64,000 nucleotides of DNA, taken from assembly GCF_000426705.1 (NCBI RefSeq), contig NZ_AUFW01000007.1, positions 310,001 through 374,000 on the forward strand, given 5' to 3'. The stretch comes from Spirochaeta cellobiosiphila DSM 17781. GTDB taxonomy: Bacteria > Spirochaetota > Spirochaetia > DSM-17781. Both the position numbers and the translations under genes were made by a program. Shown piece by piece: positions 18,326-27,538 of this stretch (the first letter of the stretch is position 1; every line of letters begins with the position of its first letter). The notes under the pieces are model-generated. The model ran no database searches. It saw only the letters and a program-made list of their open reading frames with translations, and was not told the origin of the DNA.

Positions 18326-19264
18326 CTATGGTCTAATATCTTCTACGAGTTGATTGAGAAGGGGAAGTGATTCCCCTTCATTAGTTATAAGATCTCTTAA
18401 TTCAATCACAAGACTGAAAACTTCCTCTCGTCCAACATGAATATGACTTGTTAAACCGATTTCCGTAAAGGGTCCTTCCAAACGTTTGCGAATTCGATTT
18501 ATAACCAACCGTCTAGGAAGGAAGCTGATACCATTTAATGGTCGAGGTAGTATTTGAAAATGATGCTTGCGCATCTGAGCAAATATCTCCCTCATAGTAT
18601 TCACTGCTATTAAAATATCGTCATCAGAAATGGCTTTAAAATCACCACCGTGTCGATACAAGGCAGCAGCCAGTTGGCTAACAATAACAACATGGGTTAA
18701 ATGCCAATCCAAAATGTTATTATAGGTGGTCATTTTCAACCCTCTATTTTTCCAAACAGACCTTAACACAGCTATATGTTTATGGGAATCTTCAAAGGGT
18801 GTTCCAATAATGAAACTATCAAAGGGTTTGATATTAGCAGACTTTCGATCAACAATTATAAGTTCATCATTTTCCCATCGTCCACCTATAGAAGTAAAAC
18901 CAGTTAGAATACGATCTTCACCTAAGACTTCTGCTTCTTCATCATATTCCTTTAGTGTATTGCCAATAAAGCAGTAAACCTCGATTCCTTTTAGTGACAC
19001 TAATGTAGATAAAACCGATTCTCGTTGAGTTGATCTTACACAGACTATGACAATATCGAAATATTCCTTAACAGGAGACTCAATGATGGGTACTTTATAG
19101 GTAGAAACTTCACCTGTGATTCCATTCTTAATGGTTATCCCTTTATCAGCTAACCTTTTAGCCTTTTCTCCTCTTGCCAGAAGCTTAATGTCATGCCCCA
19201 CTTCTAACATTCTTGCCGCAGTATAACATCCAATGACACCAGCACCGACAACGAGAAATTTCAT
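18326..19264 (-). CDS. Ketopantoate reductase-like (ApbA/PanE family) oxidoreductase
   Basis: 312 residues. The N-terminus is a clear Rossmann fold, FLVVGAGVIGCYTAARMLEVGH, with a NADP-type LLARGEKAKRL after beta-2. The C-terminal helical domain is recognisable but diverged: where PanE has its W-x-K-L-x-x-N motif with the catalytic Lys, this protein has WHLTHVVIV. The reaction is therefore probably not ketopantoate reduction, or catalysis is altered. AAGGAGATAGTA precedes the ATG. It converges on leuB and is divergent from a small membrane protein. Confidence 0.8.
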   Translation of the reverse strand: MKFLVVGAGVIGCYTAARMLEVGHDIKLLARGEKAKRLADKGITIKNGITGEVSTYKVPIIESPVKEYFDIVIVCVRSTQRESVLSTLVSLKGIEVYCFIGNTLKEYDEEAEVLGEDRILTGFTSIGGRWENDELIIVDRKSANIKPFDSFIIGTPFEDSHKHIAVLRSVWKNRGLKMTTYNNILDWHLTHVVIVSQLAAALYRHGGDFKAISDDDILIAVNTMREIFAQMRKHHFQILPRPLNGISFLPRRLVINRIRKRLEGPFTEIGLTSHIHVGREEVFSLVIELRDLITNEGESLPLLNQLVEDIRP

Positions 19265-19361
19265 TACTATCTCCTTTAGAAAATAAGTAAATTTTCAATA
19301 TATTCAGTATAGATAATTAATATAGGTTATACTAGGATAATTATTATTGAAGGAGTAACAA

Positions 19362-19775
19362 ATGAAGTCAACTAGTCGTTTTGGATCTCTTATGATTTTA
19401 CAAATCGCCCTGGGTGTATTTATCTTCATTCTGGGATTAAATGGAATTATTCATTATAACTCAACTTTCAGTGAAGCATCCCGTGCTGTAAGCCAATTGT
19501 TTGGAGGCGGTAACAATCAGACCTTAAACTTGATTGTAGCTGTTGTTGAGTTAATAGCTGGGGTTATACTTGTTGGAGGAGTATTTCTTCCTATCGACTC
19601 CAAGGCTCTCTTTTTTGCGGGATTTATCGTCTTTATTCTATGGGCCCTTCGAATTGTCATGTTTTCATTCCTTGACGGGTTCCTGAAACCGGATCTTTTA
19701 CCATGGCTACAAAGTCTAGCCCTTGATGTGGTTGTTCTTGTTGGTCTCTGGAGTGTAAGTACAAGCTACAAATAG
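19362..19775 (+). CDS. Small four-TM membrane protein (137 aa)
   Basis: Four hydrophobic helices fill nearly the whole protein (around residues 8-27, 52-77, 80-100 and 112-132). The pattern resembles DoxX/DUF-type small membrane proteins, with Gly-rich turns, but lacks a specific motif. A strong GAAGGAGTAAC precedes the ATG, so it is a translated gene. Monocistronic: a hairpin terminator follows at 19784-19806. Function unknown. Confidence 0.7.
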   Translation: MKSTSRFGSLMILQIALGVFIFILGLNGIIHYNSTFSEASRAVSQLFGGGNNQTLNLIVAVVELIAGVILVGGVFLPIDSKALFFAGFIVFILWALRIVMFSFLDGFLKPDLLPWLQSLALDVVVLVGLWSVSTSYK

Positions 19776-19783
19776 ACTAATAA

Positions 19784-19806
19784 GCTCTCTTCTATATGAA
19801 GAGAGC
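19784..19806 (+). terminator. Hairpin terminator between convergent genes
   Basis: GCTCTCTTC and GAAGAGAGC form a perfect 9-base stem around a 5-base loop. It sits between the stops of the small membrane protein and the YitJ-type gene. Short T-rich stretches follow on both strands, so it may act in both directions, though neither has a long T run. Confidence 0.65.
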
Positions 19807-19814
19807 CCATTTCT

Positions 19815-21659
19815 TCATTTAGAAACCTTTAATACATCTAATGCTGTTTTTATACGGCCAAAGGGGGGACTGATTTGAACACCATTTATGAAGGGTTTCA
19901 TTTCCTTGATGATTTCACGGGATATCTTGATACCATCTTCCCTTGCCTGTTCCTTATCATCATGAGTCTTCATTCTATCTAGGATATATTGAGGGATTGT
20001 AACTCCCGGTACTTCATTATGTAAGAATAAAGCATTGCGATAGGAAGCTAATGGCCATACTCCCAATATAACAGGTACCTTTGTTTCTTTGATTTTATCG
20101 AGAAAAGAAATCATTTTCTCAACATCATAAATGGGTTGGGTAATAAAGTAATCACAACCGGCTTCTGCCTTTTTGTATACCCTTTCTATCTCAGTATCGA
20201 GTGTCGCTGAAGTGGGATTGATCCCTGCTCCTTTAACAAAGTTGGTATTCTGAGGCAACCCCTGTCCCCCTAGATCAACCCCCTGATTCAGACGCTCCAC
20301 AAGACTGGTTAAGCCAATAGAGTCAATATCAAAGACACCAGTGACATCAGGATAACGTCCAACTTTGGGAGGATCACCTGTGATGAGCAACATGTTTCTC
20401 AGACCTAGGGCTTCACATCCTAAAAGCTCTGATTGAAGTCCAATAAGATTCTTATCTCTTGTACACATATGAAAAATAGGTTCTATATGTGTATTCTGCT
20501 GTAGATGTAAACTTGCCACTAAGGCTGATATTCTACTAGAAGCTCTGGGCCCATCTGGTACATTAATAAAGTCAACACCTGCCGTATATAACTCATTAGC
20601 TTTATTTATATAAGTGCTTAAATCTGTTCCCATGGGAGGAGTCAATTCTACAGTTTCAATCCATTTCCCTTCATTAAGATAATGTCCCAATCGACTTCTC
20701 TCATTAAGTGGTTGAGGTGTTTTGGTTTGAACATCTTCAGCTGTAATCTTGAGCTCAATGTGCCGTCGTCCAACGTCCATGGATAAGGCGGCTACTCCCA
20801 TTTTTTGAATGTGTTCCGGCCCTGTGCCACAACATCCACCAATAATGGTAGCACCAGCATCAACAAAACGATTAGCATACTCAGCAAAATAATCAGGAGT
20901 TGCCATATAAATATAGCGGTCTTCTATTTTCTTGGGATAACCAGCATTAGGCATAACTGATATAGGCTTCGTCACATAACTTCTTATGGATAGAAGAACT
21001 TCTAAACTATCTCCTGGACCTACAGAGCAATTAAATCCAATTACATCAACATATTTTGATAATTCTAGTTGTTTAGCAAAATCAATAGCTTGCTTTCTAT
21101 ATTCATCATAGTGATCTAAATTGGGAGTACCCACACTAAATTGGGCTTGTACGGGAATATGAGGGGCTACGTTCTTACTAATCTTAGCCGCTAGCAATAA
21201 TTCATCAATATTTTTAAAAGTTTCCAGAAGTATTAAATCTACCCCACCATCAACCAAGGCTTCCATTTGTTCACGAAAACAAAAGCTTGCTTCTTCAATA
21301 GACAAGGGACCAAGAGGAGCAAGAATTTCACCTGTTGGTCCAACAGCTCCAGCAACATAGACTTCTGAACCTGCAACTTCCCTGGCAACTTTTGCTGCCC
21401 CTAAATTGATATCTTTAACTTTATCATTTAGATTGAAACCTTTTAATTTGATTCTGTTAGCACCAAAGGTGTTCGTTTCTATGGCTTGAGCCCCTGATTG
21501 AACATACTCAGAATGTATTTCCTTAATGAGGGAGGGATTGCTTAAACTCACTTCATCAAAGGAGCGGTTAACAAAGACACCCTTATCATAAAGTCTTGTT
21601 CCCATGGCCCCATCAAAAAGTAAAACACCTTCTTGTAATCTTTCTAAATATGGTTTCAC
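19815..21659 (-). CDS. Bifunctional homocysteine S-methyltransferase/methylenetetrahydrofolate reductase (YitJ type)
   Basis: 614 residues in two catalytic halves. Residues 1-300 are a Pfam homocysteine S-methyltransferase domain with FDGAMGTRLYDKG, ETNTFGANR, GFNCSVGPG and the zinc-binding GGCCGTGPEH. Residues 325-614 are a MetF-like TIM barrel with ETVELTPPMG, FINVPDGPRAS, LLITGDPP and GCDYFITQPIYD. Together they make methyl-THF and pass the methyl to homocysteine, giving methionine without cobalamin-dependent MetH. The start is GTG at 21659 with AGGA upstream, 10 bases after the HisE-like stop. No S-box (SAM riboswitch) precedes it. Part of the pyrC operon. Confidence 0.93.
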   Translation of the reverse strand: MKPYLERLQEGVLLFDGAMGTRLYDKGVFVNRSFDEVSLSNPSLIKEIHSEYVQSGAQAIETNTFGANRIKLKGFNLNDKVKDINLGAAKVAREVAGSEVYVAGAVGPTGEILAPLGPLSIEEASFCFREQMEALVDGGVDLILLETFKNIDELLLAAKISKNVAPHIPVQAQFSVGTPNLDHYDEYRKQAIDFAKQLELSKYVDVIGFNCSVGPGDSLEVLLSIRSYVTKPISVMPNAGYPKKIEDRYIYMATPDYFAEYANRFVDAGATIIGGCCGTGPEHIQKMGVAALSMDVGRRHIELKITAEDVQTKTPQPLNERSRLGHYLNEGKWIETVELTPPMGTDLSTYINKANELYTAGVDFINVPDGPRASSRISALVASLHLQQNTHIEPIFHMCTRDKNLIGLQSELLGCEALGLRNMLLITGDPPKVGRYPDVTGVFDIDSIGLTSLVERLNQGVDLGGQGLPQNTNFVKGAGINPTSATLDTEIERVYKKAEAGCDYFITQPIYDVEKMISFLDKIKETKVPVILGVWPLASYRNALFLHNEVPGVTIPQYILDRMKTHDDKEQAREDGIKISREIIKEMKPFINGVQISPPFGRIKTALDVLKVSK

Positions 21660-21669
21660 TTAATTAATC

Positions 21670-22203
21670 CTACTTCGCTCGATTGGCTAATTCTAGATAT
21701 ACAGATTCCAAGCTTACATTGGTTGCAGTCAAAAGGACAAAAAGATGATATATCAGATCAGCGGATTCATAGGTAATTTCTTTTGCATTGTTGGCCAAAA
21801 TGACCTCTACAGCTTCTTCACCAAGCTTCTTTTTAATCTTCTCAACACCCTTTTCAAATAAATGGGTTGTATAGGAACCTTCTGGTCTAGCTTCATTTCT
21901 ATGCTGAATAACCTGCCATAATCGATCTAATACATCAGGAGTATCAAAAGTTACTTCATCCTGATGGGAAACATTAGTGTTGTTTTCAATCAATATAGCT
22001 GTGTAAAATTCATCCTTCTCAACAAGATCCTTAAAAGGTGGTTCTCCTTCTAATGGTAAAAGTCGTCCTGTAGTATCATGAAGAACCCACAGAACATCGT
22101 TTTCTAATGACTTTCGAAAACCTTTTTCGTTCATTGTTAATACCTTAACAACCTCTTTATTTACATTCATCAAAACAAGAGGTTTTGTATCCTGTGCATT
22201 CAT
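21670..22203 (-). CDS. HisE-type phosphoribosyl-ATP pyrophosphohydrolase with degenerate HisI-like N-terminus
   Basis: 177 residues. The C-terminal 85 residues match HisE: LDRLWQVIQHRNEARPEGSY, then KLGEEAVEVILA and ESADLIYHLFVLL, giving the expected acidic metal ligands. HisE splits PRPP-linked ATP in histidine synthesis. The N-terminal 85 residues follow the length and outline of HisI (VKVLTMNEKGFRKSLE, LWVLHDTTGRLLPLEG) but lack its metal-binding Cys/Asp residues, so cyclohydrolase activity is unlikely. No other his gene is present. AAGGAG lies seven bases before the ATG. Another nucleotide-pyrophosphatase role remains possible. Confidence 0.82.
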   Translation of the reverse strand: MNAQDTKPLVLMNVNKEVVKVLTMNEKGFRKSLENDVLWVLHDTTGRLLPLEGEPPFKDLVEKDEFYTAILIENNTNVSHQDEVTFDTPDVLDRLWQVIQHRNEARPEGSYTTHLFEKGVEKIKKKLGEEAVEVILANNAKEITYESADLIYHLFVLLTATNVSLESVYLELANRAK

Positions 22204-22226
22204 TATAGTACTCCTTATGCCACCAA

Positions 22227-23231
22227 TTATTGGGCTCTATTCCAACTGATACTTTCTCCTGCTCTCATAGGTACAACACCATGTATTTCCTGGGGGCAGG
22301 TCCATGTCTTTTTTTCAAATGTTATTTTTTCTTGATTAAGTTCTAGGTTATAAAAGTTAGCACCATAAGTACTCAAGAAGTTCTCAAGACAATCTAATTT
22401 ATTAGCAGATTCAAATTCTTCAATTACAGTTGGTATTGCTGTGAGAGCAGAATATATTCCTGCAGCTCCTTTTAACTCTTTGTCTCTTTTCTGGTGAGGA
22501 GCTGAGTCGGAACCATAAAAGAATTTGGGATTACCACTAAAGGCAGCAGCTCTAATAGCCTGTCTGTCTTCTGCACTTTTTATGATTGGTTTACAAAATA
22601 GATGGGAGTTTAAACTACCACCAATTACATCATCCAAAGTATAATGAAGATGATGAGCCGTGATCGTACCTGCAAAATTACTTGGTAAACTTAAAACTTT
22701 ATCAATCCCTGCTTTAGTGGAAACATGTTCCAATATTACTTTAAGTTTGGGGAAATTCATCAGAAGCTCATCCAATCTTGACAGATACCGTTCTTCCCGA
22801 AGAAGGACAGGATCATCAGGTTCTTCCCCATGCATAGAAAGAATAAGTCCTTCAGATTCCATGGCCTCAAATACAGAGAAACATGATTTCCAATCAGTGT
22901 TCCCCCCTTTTGAGTTAGTAGTTGCTCCTTGTGGATAGTACTTACCCATAAAAGCTCCAGATTTTTTCAATGCTTTTATATCATCAAATGTTAAGGATGC
23001 ATCTATCTTAAAAACAGGAACAACAACTAATCCTGGAGAAGCCTCTTCTATTACCTTCTTATAATCAAGCATTTGGTTTGCTGTTATTACAGGAGGAACT
23101 GTATTAGGCATAGGAACAACCCTTTTACACCATTTGCCTACATCCTGTGCATAATCCTGTAACAATTCTCCCTGCCTAAGGTGAATATGCAAATCATCAG
23201 GTTTACGAATAGTAATACGATCTATGGCCAT
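22227..23231 (-). CDS. pyrC: Dihydroorotase
   Basis: PyrC closes carbamoyl-aspartate to dihydroorotate in pyrimidine synthesis. 334 residues, class II length. Visible ligands: DLHIHLRQG (two His), GKYYPQGATTNS (the lysine expected to be carbamylated), MHGEE, LEHVSTK and DSAPH. An AAGGGG sits upstream of the ATG. The gene start overlaps the WG-repeat lipoprotein stop by 10 bases and the HisE-like gene follows after 23 bases, so it belongs to a leftward operon that also holds the YitJ-type methionine enzyme. Confidence 0.96.
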   Translation of the reverse strand: MAIDRITIRKPDDLHIHLRQGELLQDYAQDVGKWCKRVVPMPNTVPPVITANQMLDYKKVIEEASPGLVVVPVFKIDASLTFDDIKALKKSGAFMGKYYPQGATTNSKGGNTDWKSCFSVFEAMESEGLILSMHGEEPDDPVLLREERYLSRLDELLMNFPKLKVILEHVSTKAGIDKVLSLPSNFAGTITAHHLHYTLDDVIGGSLNSHLFCKPIIKSAEDRQAIRAAAFSGNPKFFYGSDSAPHQKRDKELKGAAGIYSALTAIPTVIEEFESANKLDCLENFLSTYGANFYNLELNQEKITFEKKTWTCPQEIHGVVPMRAGESISWNRAQ

Positions 23232-23755
23232 ATGATATCCCCTTTTTTATTAATTAATAAGCTTTTGTTATCCTTGGTGACAAGAGCAGCTCCCTTATTG
23301 AAAGGTAGAGCCTCATCATACTGAAAAGGAATGACCGTTCGTCCTAATACATTAATATATCCGGTGTGGCCATTTGTATTTCTTACTAATGCCAAACCTT
23401 CAGAAAAAGGAGCACCATAAGTATACAATAAGGGAATCACCAGCTGACCAGTCCTATCAATATATCCATACTTACCTTCTTTTATGACAATGGCCCGAGA
23501 ATCTTTCAAGCTTCCAATAAAGTCATACTCATCACTTATAACACCTACTCCCAGTTGCCATAAAAGCCAGACATTTTTCTGATAAACTCTAAATACTTTG
23601 CCATCGAATGGCTGAATATCATCAAATTCTCTGGCATCTACTTCACGTCCGCGGGAATCTATAATGCGAGCTGTATCATCTACTTTAACGGGGTAGTACT
23701 GGACAGTACAACTGAGTAAAGTAAGTGTCAGTAAGAATAGTATTATGTTTTTCAT
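23222..23755 (-). CDS. WG-repeat lipoprotein
   Basis: 177 residues with a lipobox LLSC (Cys16). Three or four WG-type repeats follow, seen as KYGYIDRTGQLVIPLLY, HTGYINVLGRTVIPFQYDEA and KSLLINKKGDIIWP. The repeats are thought to be binding modules in envelope proteins; no enzyme motif is visible. It overlaps both the DUF1883 gene (4 bases) and pyrC (10 bases), so it is translated from the same message as a pyrimidine enzyme, an odd pairing that may just reflect shared transcription. Confidence 0.85.
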   Translation of the reverse strand: MKNIILFLLTLTLLSCTVQYYPVKVDDTARIIDSRGREVDAREFDDIQPFDGKVFRVYQKNVWLLWQLGVGVISDEYDFIGSLKDSRAIVIKEGKYGYIDRTGQLVIPLLYTYGAPFSEGLALVRNTNGHTGYINVLGRTVIPFQYDEALPFNKGAALVTKDNKSLLINKKGDIIWP

Positions 23756-24018
23756 TTCTTTCTTACTTTAACGGAAGCTTTTACTTGAGAAAAGGGTAAA
23801 CCTTTCAAATCTAAGACAATATGAAAGCCACCTTTATATGGAACTTCAAACTCAACAATTTTTTTATTTGAAAATCCCCCTTGTCCTTTATAGGCACGAC
23901 CAACTTTATACTTGCTAAAATTCATGGGATCCAATAAATGAACATTACAGTCTGCGTTCTTTTCTACAACTACAATATCTCCAGGAACAACATTGACTTT
24001 ATAATTCAAGAAATCCAT
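23752..24018 (-). CDS. DUF1883-like protein (88 aa)
   Basis: Small beta-rich cytoplasmic protein with a pattern matching DUF1883: a first strand KVNVVPGDIVVVEKNADCNV, then NFSKYKVGRAYKGQGG and a final strand pair GFHIVLDLKGLPFSQVKASVKV. Function of the family is unknown. GGAGG abuts the first ATG at 24024, so the second ATG at 24018, six bases further, is preferred. First gene of the leftward operon that includes pyrC. Confidence 0.75.
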   Translation of the reverse strand: MDFLNYKVNVVPGDIVVVEKNADCNVHLLDPMNFSKYKVGRAYKGQGGFSNKKIVEFEVPYKGGFHIVLDLKGLPFSQVKASVKVRKK

Positions 24019-24060
24019 ATTCATCCTCCACCAAATATTATACCTAGTCCGTTATGTCTT

Positions 24061-24888
24061 TTAAAACAAACTTGGTTCATAGTATTCTAACCTATAATAT
24101 TGAACATTAGGTGCTTTCATGCTTAGAGATTTACGAAACATAGTCGGTGGCTGGATATTATGAGGCATCATATCAAAATGCGCAGGAATAGCAATCTTTG
24201 GATTAATGAGAGCAGTAATCTCTGCGGCCTCCCAGTGGGTTAAATTGTGATATCCCCCATTAATACAGATACTCATCCAATCAATATCAAAACTATTTAC
24301 ATGCTCCAATAGTTCTGTTTTTGCAGTATCACCTGAATTGTAGTACTTCTTACCGCAAGCAAAATGAAGAACAAATCCCATGTGATTTAAATCGGTGAAA
24401 TCTGTAGGTTCTGCAAATGTTCCAGTTATCTTTATTCCTTTCCATTCCCATTGCTCTAAAGGATGAACAAGTTTAACATCCTTTATTCCTGCTTTTTTCA
24501 AGATAGGGACTGCTTGAAAAGGTGCTGCAAAATAAGCACTATCCTTTATGGTCAATCTTTCAAGAGTGTAAGGATCGGCATGATCTGGGTGACTATGAGT
24601 TATAAGGACGATATCAACTTTCAAGTCTTCTGGTTCGATGAAAATGGGCAGGATACGACTTTTTACAGTTGGAACTCCAGTTCTCTTGCTACCACAATAG
24701 TCAGTAAGATAAGGGTCTATTGCAATAATAGTGCCCTCTTCATTCTTGAGTATCCAAGAATTTTGACCAAGGGTCCACATGGCTACTTTATTTATAGGAA
24801 CAGAAAAACGTTCAATGTGTTCCATAAATTCTTTACTTGTATACTTTATATTAACTTCTTTTGGAAAAATGACTTCCTCTGGGATCAT
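24061..24888 (-). CDS. UlaG-like metallo-beta-lactamase-fold hydrolase
   Basis: 275 residues. The MBL-fold metal motif THSHPDHAD is complete, and further ligands are placed in YNSGDTA and IPAHFDM. The spacing and the WSWILKNEEGTIIAIDPYLTD-like opening agree with the UlaG branch (L-ascorbate-6-phosphate lactonase and relatives). No other ascorbate-use gene is nearby, so the substrate is unknown. AAGGAG precedes the ATG. Single gene, divergent from the TtcA-like gene. Confidence 0.85.
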   Translation of the reverse strand: MIPEEVIFPKEVNIKYTSKEFMEHIERFSVPINKVAMWTLGQNSWILKNEEGTIIAIDPYLTDYCGSKRTGVPTVKSRILPIFIEPEDLKVDIVLITHSHPDHADPYTLERLTIKDSAYFAAPFQAVPILKKAGIKDVKLVHPLEQWEWKGIKITGTFAEPTDFTDLNHMGFVLHFACGKKYYNSGDTAKTELLEHVNSFDIDWMSICINGGYHNLTHWEAAEITALINPKIAIPAHFDMMPHNIQPPTMFRKSLSMKAPNVQYYRLEYYEPSLF

Positions 24889-24933
24889 AAATACTCCTTT
24901 TCTATCCTTAACGGATCTATTACTATTCTGATC

Positions 24934-25680
24934 ATGTCAGAGTCTAAAAAGCAAGAACAAAAGCTGGATAAGAAGATCAGTAAGGCTATCTTCAAATATA
25001 ATATGATTGAAGATGGTGATAAAATACTATTAGCCTTGTCTGGAGGAAAGGATTCCTTAACCCTTCTTCATTTTCTCTATAAAAAACAAAAGAACTTTAA
25101 ATTTCCATTTACAGTAGAAGCACTTCATGTTCGATCAGAATTTATCAATCAATCAAAATTAAATATGATGTTAGATTTACTTGCTGACTGGGACATTCCT
25201 GTCAAGATTCTAGATATAAACGTTAAAAACAGATTGAAAAAAAATCAAAAAATGAATTGTTACTGGTGCTCCCTTCAAAGACGGACAGAGTTACTTAATT
25301 ACGCTCAAAAAAATGGCTTTACAAAGATAGCCCTTGGACATCATATGGATGACATCGTAGAAACTTTTTTTATGAATATGATTCAAAAAGGACAACTATC
25401 AACAATGCTACCTCTATTAAAACTGGACGATTATAAACTAAGTTTTATTCGCCCTCTCTGCTTAATAAAAGAACAGGAAATAATAGATTATGTGGAATCA
25501 CAAAACATTCAAAAAGTAACATGTACCTGTCAAATGGATACAACATCAAAAAGGCATGAAGCCTCAGAGTTAATCAAATCCCTAAAAAACATCTATGGTA
25601 CAAAAGCTCTAGACCAAGTCTATAAGTCCCTTCATAATCCACAAGTCAATTATCTAATCAAAGAGAGTCATCATGAATGA
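24934..25680 (+). CDS. TtcA-like tRNA thiolation/PP-loop ATPase
   Basis: TtcA makes 2-thiocytidine-32 in tRNA using an iron-sulfur cluster and ATP. 248 residues. PP-loop SGGKDS near residue 38, then a CxxC in NCYWCSLQRR, the TtcA stretch KIALGHHMDDIVETFFMNM, and late cysteines in VTCTCQM. The frame is open far upstream but the ATG at 24934 begins the conserved domain; the upstream part overlaps the MBL gene on the other strand and is unlike TtcA. No Shine-Dalgarno; TACTAT seven bases ahead of the ATG could be a -10. Overlaps the next gene by 8 bases. Confidence 0.88.
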   Translation: MSESKKQEQKLDKKISKAIFKYNMIEDGDKILLALSGGKDSLTLLHFLYKKQKNFKFPFTVEALHVRSEFINQSKLNMMLDLLADWDIPVKILDINVKNRLKKNQKMNCYWCSLQRRTELLNYAQKNGFTKIALGHHMDDIVETFFMNMIQKGQLSTMLPLLKLDDYKLSFIRPLCLIKEQEIIDYVESQNIQKVTCTCQMDTTSKRHEASELIKSLKNIYGTKALDQVYKSLHNPQVNYLIKESHHE

Positions 25681-25984
25681 ACTATCAGCTAATGATTTAC
25701 AATATATCTTATCATGGAGAAAAAGACCTTTTGAGGAAGATCCAATAGAGCCCATTGTACTAAGTGGACCGATACAAACTTATTGGGGCTTATACGGTTC
25801 GCCTTTATCAAAATACAGGAAAATCAGGATTGGAAAAACAAATGTAACAATTGAAAAAGAATGGTTAAGTCATATTAAAAATGGCTCGGTGCATACCTTA
25901 AAAATATATACAGATGTAAGAGGTGGAGGAGAATCAAGAAAGCCCTCCAAAACTCATCTATTGGTTTTGGAGGTTATTTGTTAG
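25673..25984 (+). CDS. Hypothetical protein (103 aa) after TtcA
   Basis: Small, mostly polar protein with no recognised domain. The start overlaps the TtcA-like stop by 8 bases, so translational coupling is likely. The last codons lie inside a strong hairpin (25944-25973) that looks like the operon terminator, so the C-terminal residues are probably set by that RNA structure more than by protein function. Confidence 0.6.
   Translation: MNELSANDLQYILSWRKRPFEEDPIEPIVLSGPIQTYWGLYGSPLSKYRKIRIGKTNVTIEKEWLSHIKNGSVHTLKIYTDVRGGGESRKPSKTHLLVLEVIC
25944..25980 (+). terminator. Hairpin terminator at end of the ttcA operon
   Basis: CCTCCAAAAC (25944-25953) and GTTTTGGAGG (25964-25973) form a perfect 10-base stem with a 10-base loop, followed by TTATTTG. 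It is inside the last 14 codons of the 103-residue gene. It also lies just past the stop of the convergent ABC ATPase gene and may serve both. Confidence 0.6.
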
Positions 25985-25989
25985 AAAGT

Positions 25990-26721
25990 CTACAGAATGT
26001 GCTTCAGAAATTTTCTCGTCCGTTCTTCTTTAGGATTATCAAATAATTCATTTGGACTAGCAACCTCTATCACTTCACCATTATCCATAAAAACGACCCT
26101 ATCTGCAGCGGCTCTGGCAAAACCCATTTCATGGGAAACGACCATCATGGTCATCCCTTCTTTGGCTAAAGCAAGCATAACATCCAAAACTTCTTTTACC
26201 ATCTCTGGATCAAGAGCACTGGTAGGTTCATCAAATAACATAACTTTAGGTTCCATAGCCAAAGCTCTTGCAATAGCGACACGTTGTTTTTGCCCTCCAG
26301 ATAATTGCTCTGGCCAGGCGTTAGCTTTATCTGCTAATCCAACACGTGTTAACAATTCCATCGATTTTTGAAAGGCAGTCTTCTTATTCAAACCTTTTAC
26401 CTCTATAGGCCCTATACTTACATTATCTACTACTTTCAAATGGGGAAAGAGATTGAAGTTTTGAAAAACCATTCCCACTTCTTCCCGTATCTTACGAATA
26501 TCGGCTTTCGGTTTACTAATTTCTTCACCATCGATCCAAATTTTACCAGAATCAATTATTTCAAGTTGATTAACACTTCTTAGGAGAGTACTTTTACCCG
26601 AACCAGAAGGTCCGATAACAAGAACAACTTCTCCTTTTGCTATATCTAAGGAAGCTTGGCGTAAAGCCTGAACCATTCCAAAGGTTTTAGTGGCCTCTAA
26701 AATCTTAATCATTTCACCCAT
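25990..26721 (-). CDS. Polar amino-acid ABC transporter ATPase
   Basis: 243 residues, complete nucleotide-binding domain of the GlnQ/HisP type: Walker [11 protein letters not shown]-loop [11 protein letters not shown], signature [15 protein letters not shown], Walker [12 protein letters not shown] and the switch His in VVSHEMGFA. Powers uptake of an amino acid by the permease encoded upstream. The ATG at 26721 overlaps the permease stop by 8 bases. Last gene of a leftward three-gene importer operon. Confidence 0.95.
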   Translation of the reverse strand: MGEMIKILEATKTFGMVQALRQASLDIAKGEVVLVIGPSGSGKSTLLRSVNQLEIIDSGKIWIDGEEISKPKADIRKIREEVGMVFQNFNLFPHLKVVDNVSIGPIEVKGLNKKTAFQKSMELLTRVGLADKANAWPEQLSGGQKQRVAIARALAMEPKVMLFDEPTSALDPEMVKEVLDVMLALAKEGMTMMVVSHEMGFARAAADRVVFMDNGEVIEVASPNELFDNPKEERTRKFLKHIL

Positions 26722-27538
26722 TTGTTTTCATCCTTTCCTCAATTATAGCAACTAGTCTTGATAATATGAGGGTGATAATTAAGTATATCAAAGCAACCAC
26801 TGCCATAGTTTCCAAGGAAAGAAATGTTCTGGCAATATACTCCCGGCCTCGTCTTAAAACGTCTCGTAAAGCAATGACAGAAACTAATGAGGAGTCTTTC
26901 AACATTGCAATGAACTCGTTGCCAATCGCCGGAAGAACAATTTTAATGGTTTGGGGGAAAATGATTTTCCTCATCGCTTTTGAATGACTCATACCCAGAG
27001 CTAAAGCAGCTTCCATCTGTCCCGTATCAACAGCTTGAATACCAGCACGGAAGATTTCCCCCATATAAGCACCATAACAGATAGATAGAGCAATAATAGC
27101 AGCTAAGACCCCTTCAATGCGAAGGAATCTTCCCAAAGCAAAATAAATAAATATTAATTGTACTAAGAGAGGAATTCCTCGAATCAATTCTACATAAACA
27201 CCTGCTATTAAATTAAAGATCTTTATTCTCGTAACTTGTCCTAAGCCAGCGAAAACACCAATAAAAACAGATCCTATGATAGCAAAAATAGTAACTTCGA
27301 AAGTAACAGGTAATCCTTTAATCACAACCTGTATTATCTCCAAGTATAGATGCCCTACCTCACCATTAGGCTTTTTTACTTGAGCTATAAGTGCTATTGC
27401 CAACAAAAGAAGGGCCAACCCAAAGGTGACCCTCCATGAATCCAATATGCGTCTGTTGCTTTTATTAGGTATCAAAGCTCCATCATGAACTTCAATTACC
27501 GTTTTAACATCAGTTTTTTGTGGATCTATCTCAGCCAT
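26714..27538 (-). CDS. Polar amino-acid ABC transporter permease
   Basis: 274 residues with an extra cytoplasmic N-terminus of about 30 residues, then five or six membrane helices. The EAA loop that docks on the ATPase is visible as [21 protein letters not shown]. HisM/GlnP family. Overlaps the binding-protein gene upstream by 13 bases and the ATPase gene downstream by 8 bases. Confidence 0.94.
   Translation of the reverse strand: MAEIDPQKTDVKTVIEVHDGALIPNKSNRRILDSWRVTFGLALLLLAIALIAQVKKPNGEVGHLYLEIIQVVIKGLPVTFEVTIFAIIGSVFIGVFAGLGQVTRIKIFNLIAGVYVELIRGIPLLVQLIFIYFALGRFLRIEGVLAAIIALSICYGAYMGEIFRAGIQAVDTGQMEAALALGMSHSKAMRKIIFPQTIKIVLPAIGNEFIAMLKDSSLVSVIALRDVLRRGREYIARTFLSLETMAVVALIYLIITLILSRLVAIIEERMKTNG

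Noticed and set aside
21660-21700. SAM riboswitch (S-box) before the YitJ-type gene
   Set aside because: Only 10 bases separate it from the HisE-like gene, so there is no leader for an aptamer.
24463-24933. In-frame N-terminal extension of the TtcA-like gene
   Set aside because: It is open but lies antisense to the MBL-fold gene, is unlike TtcA, and the conserved domain begins at 24934.
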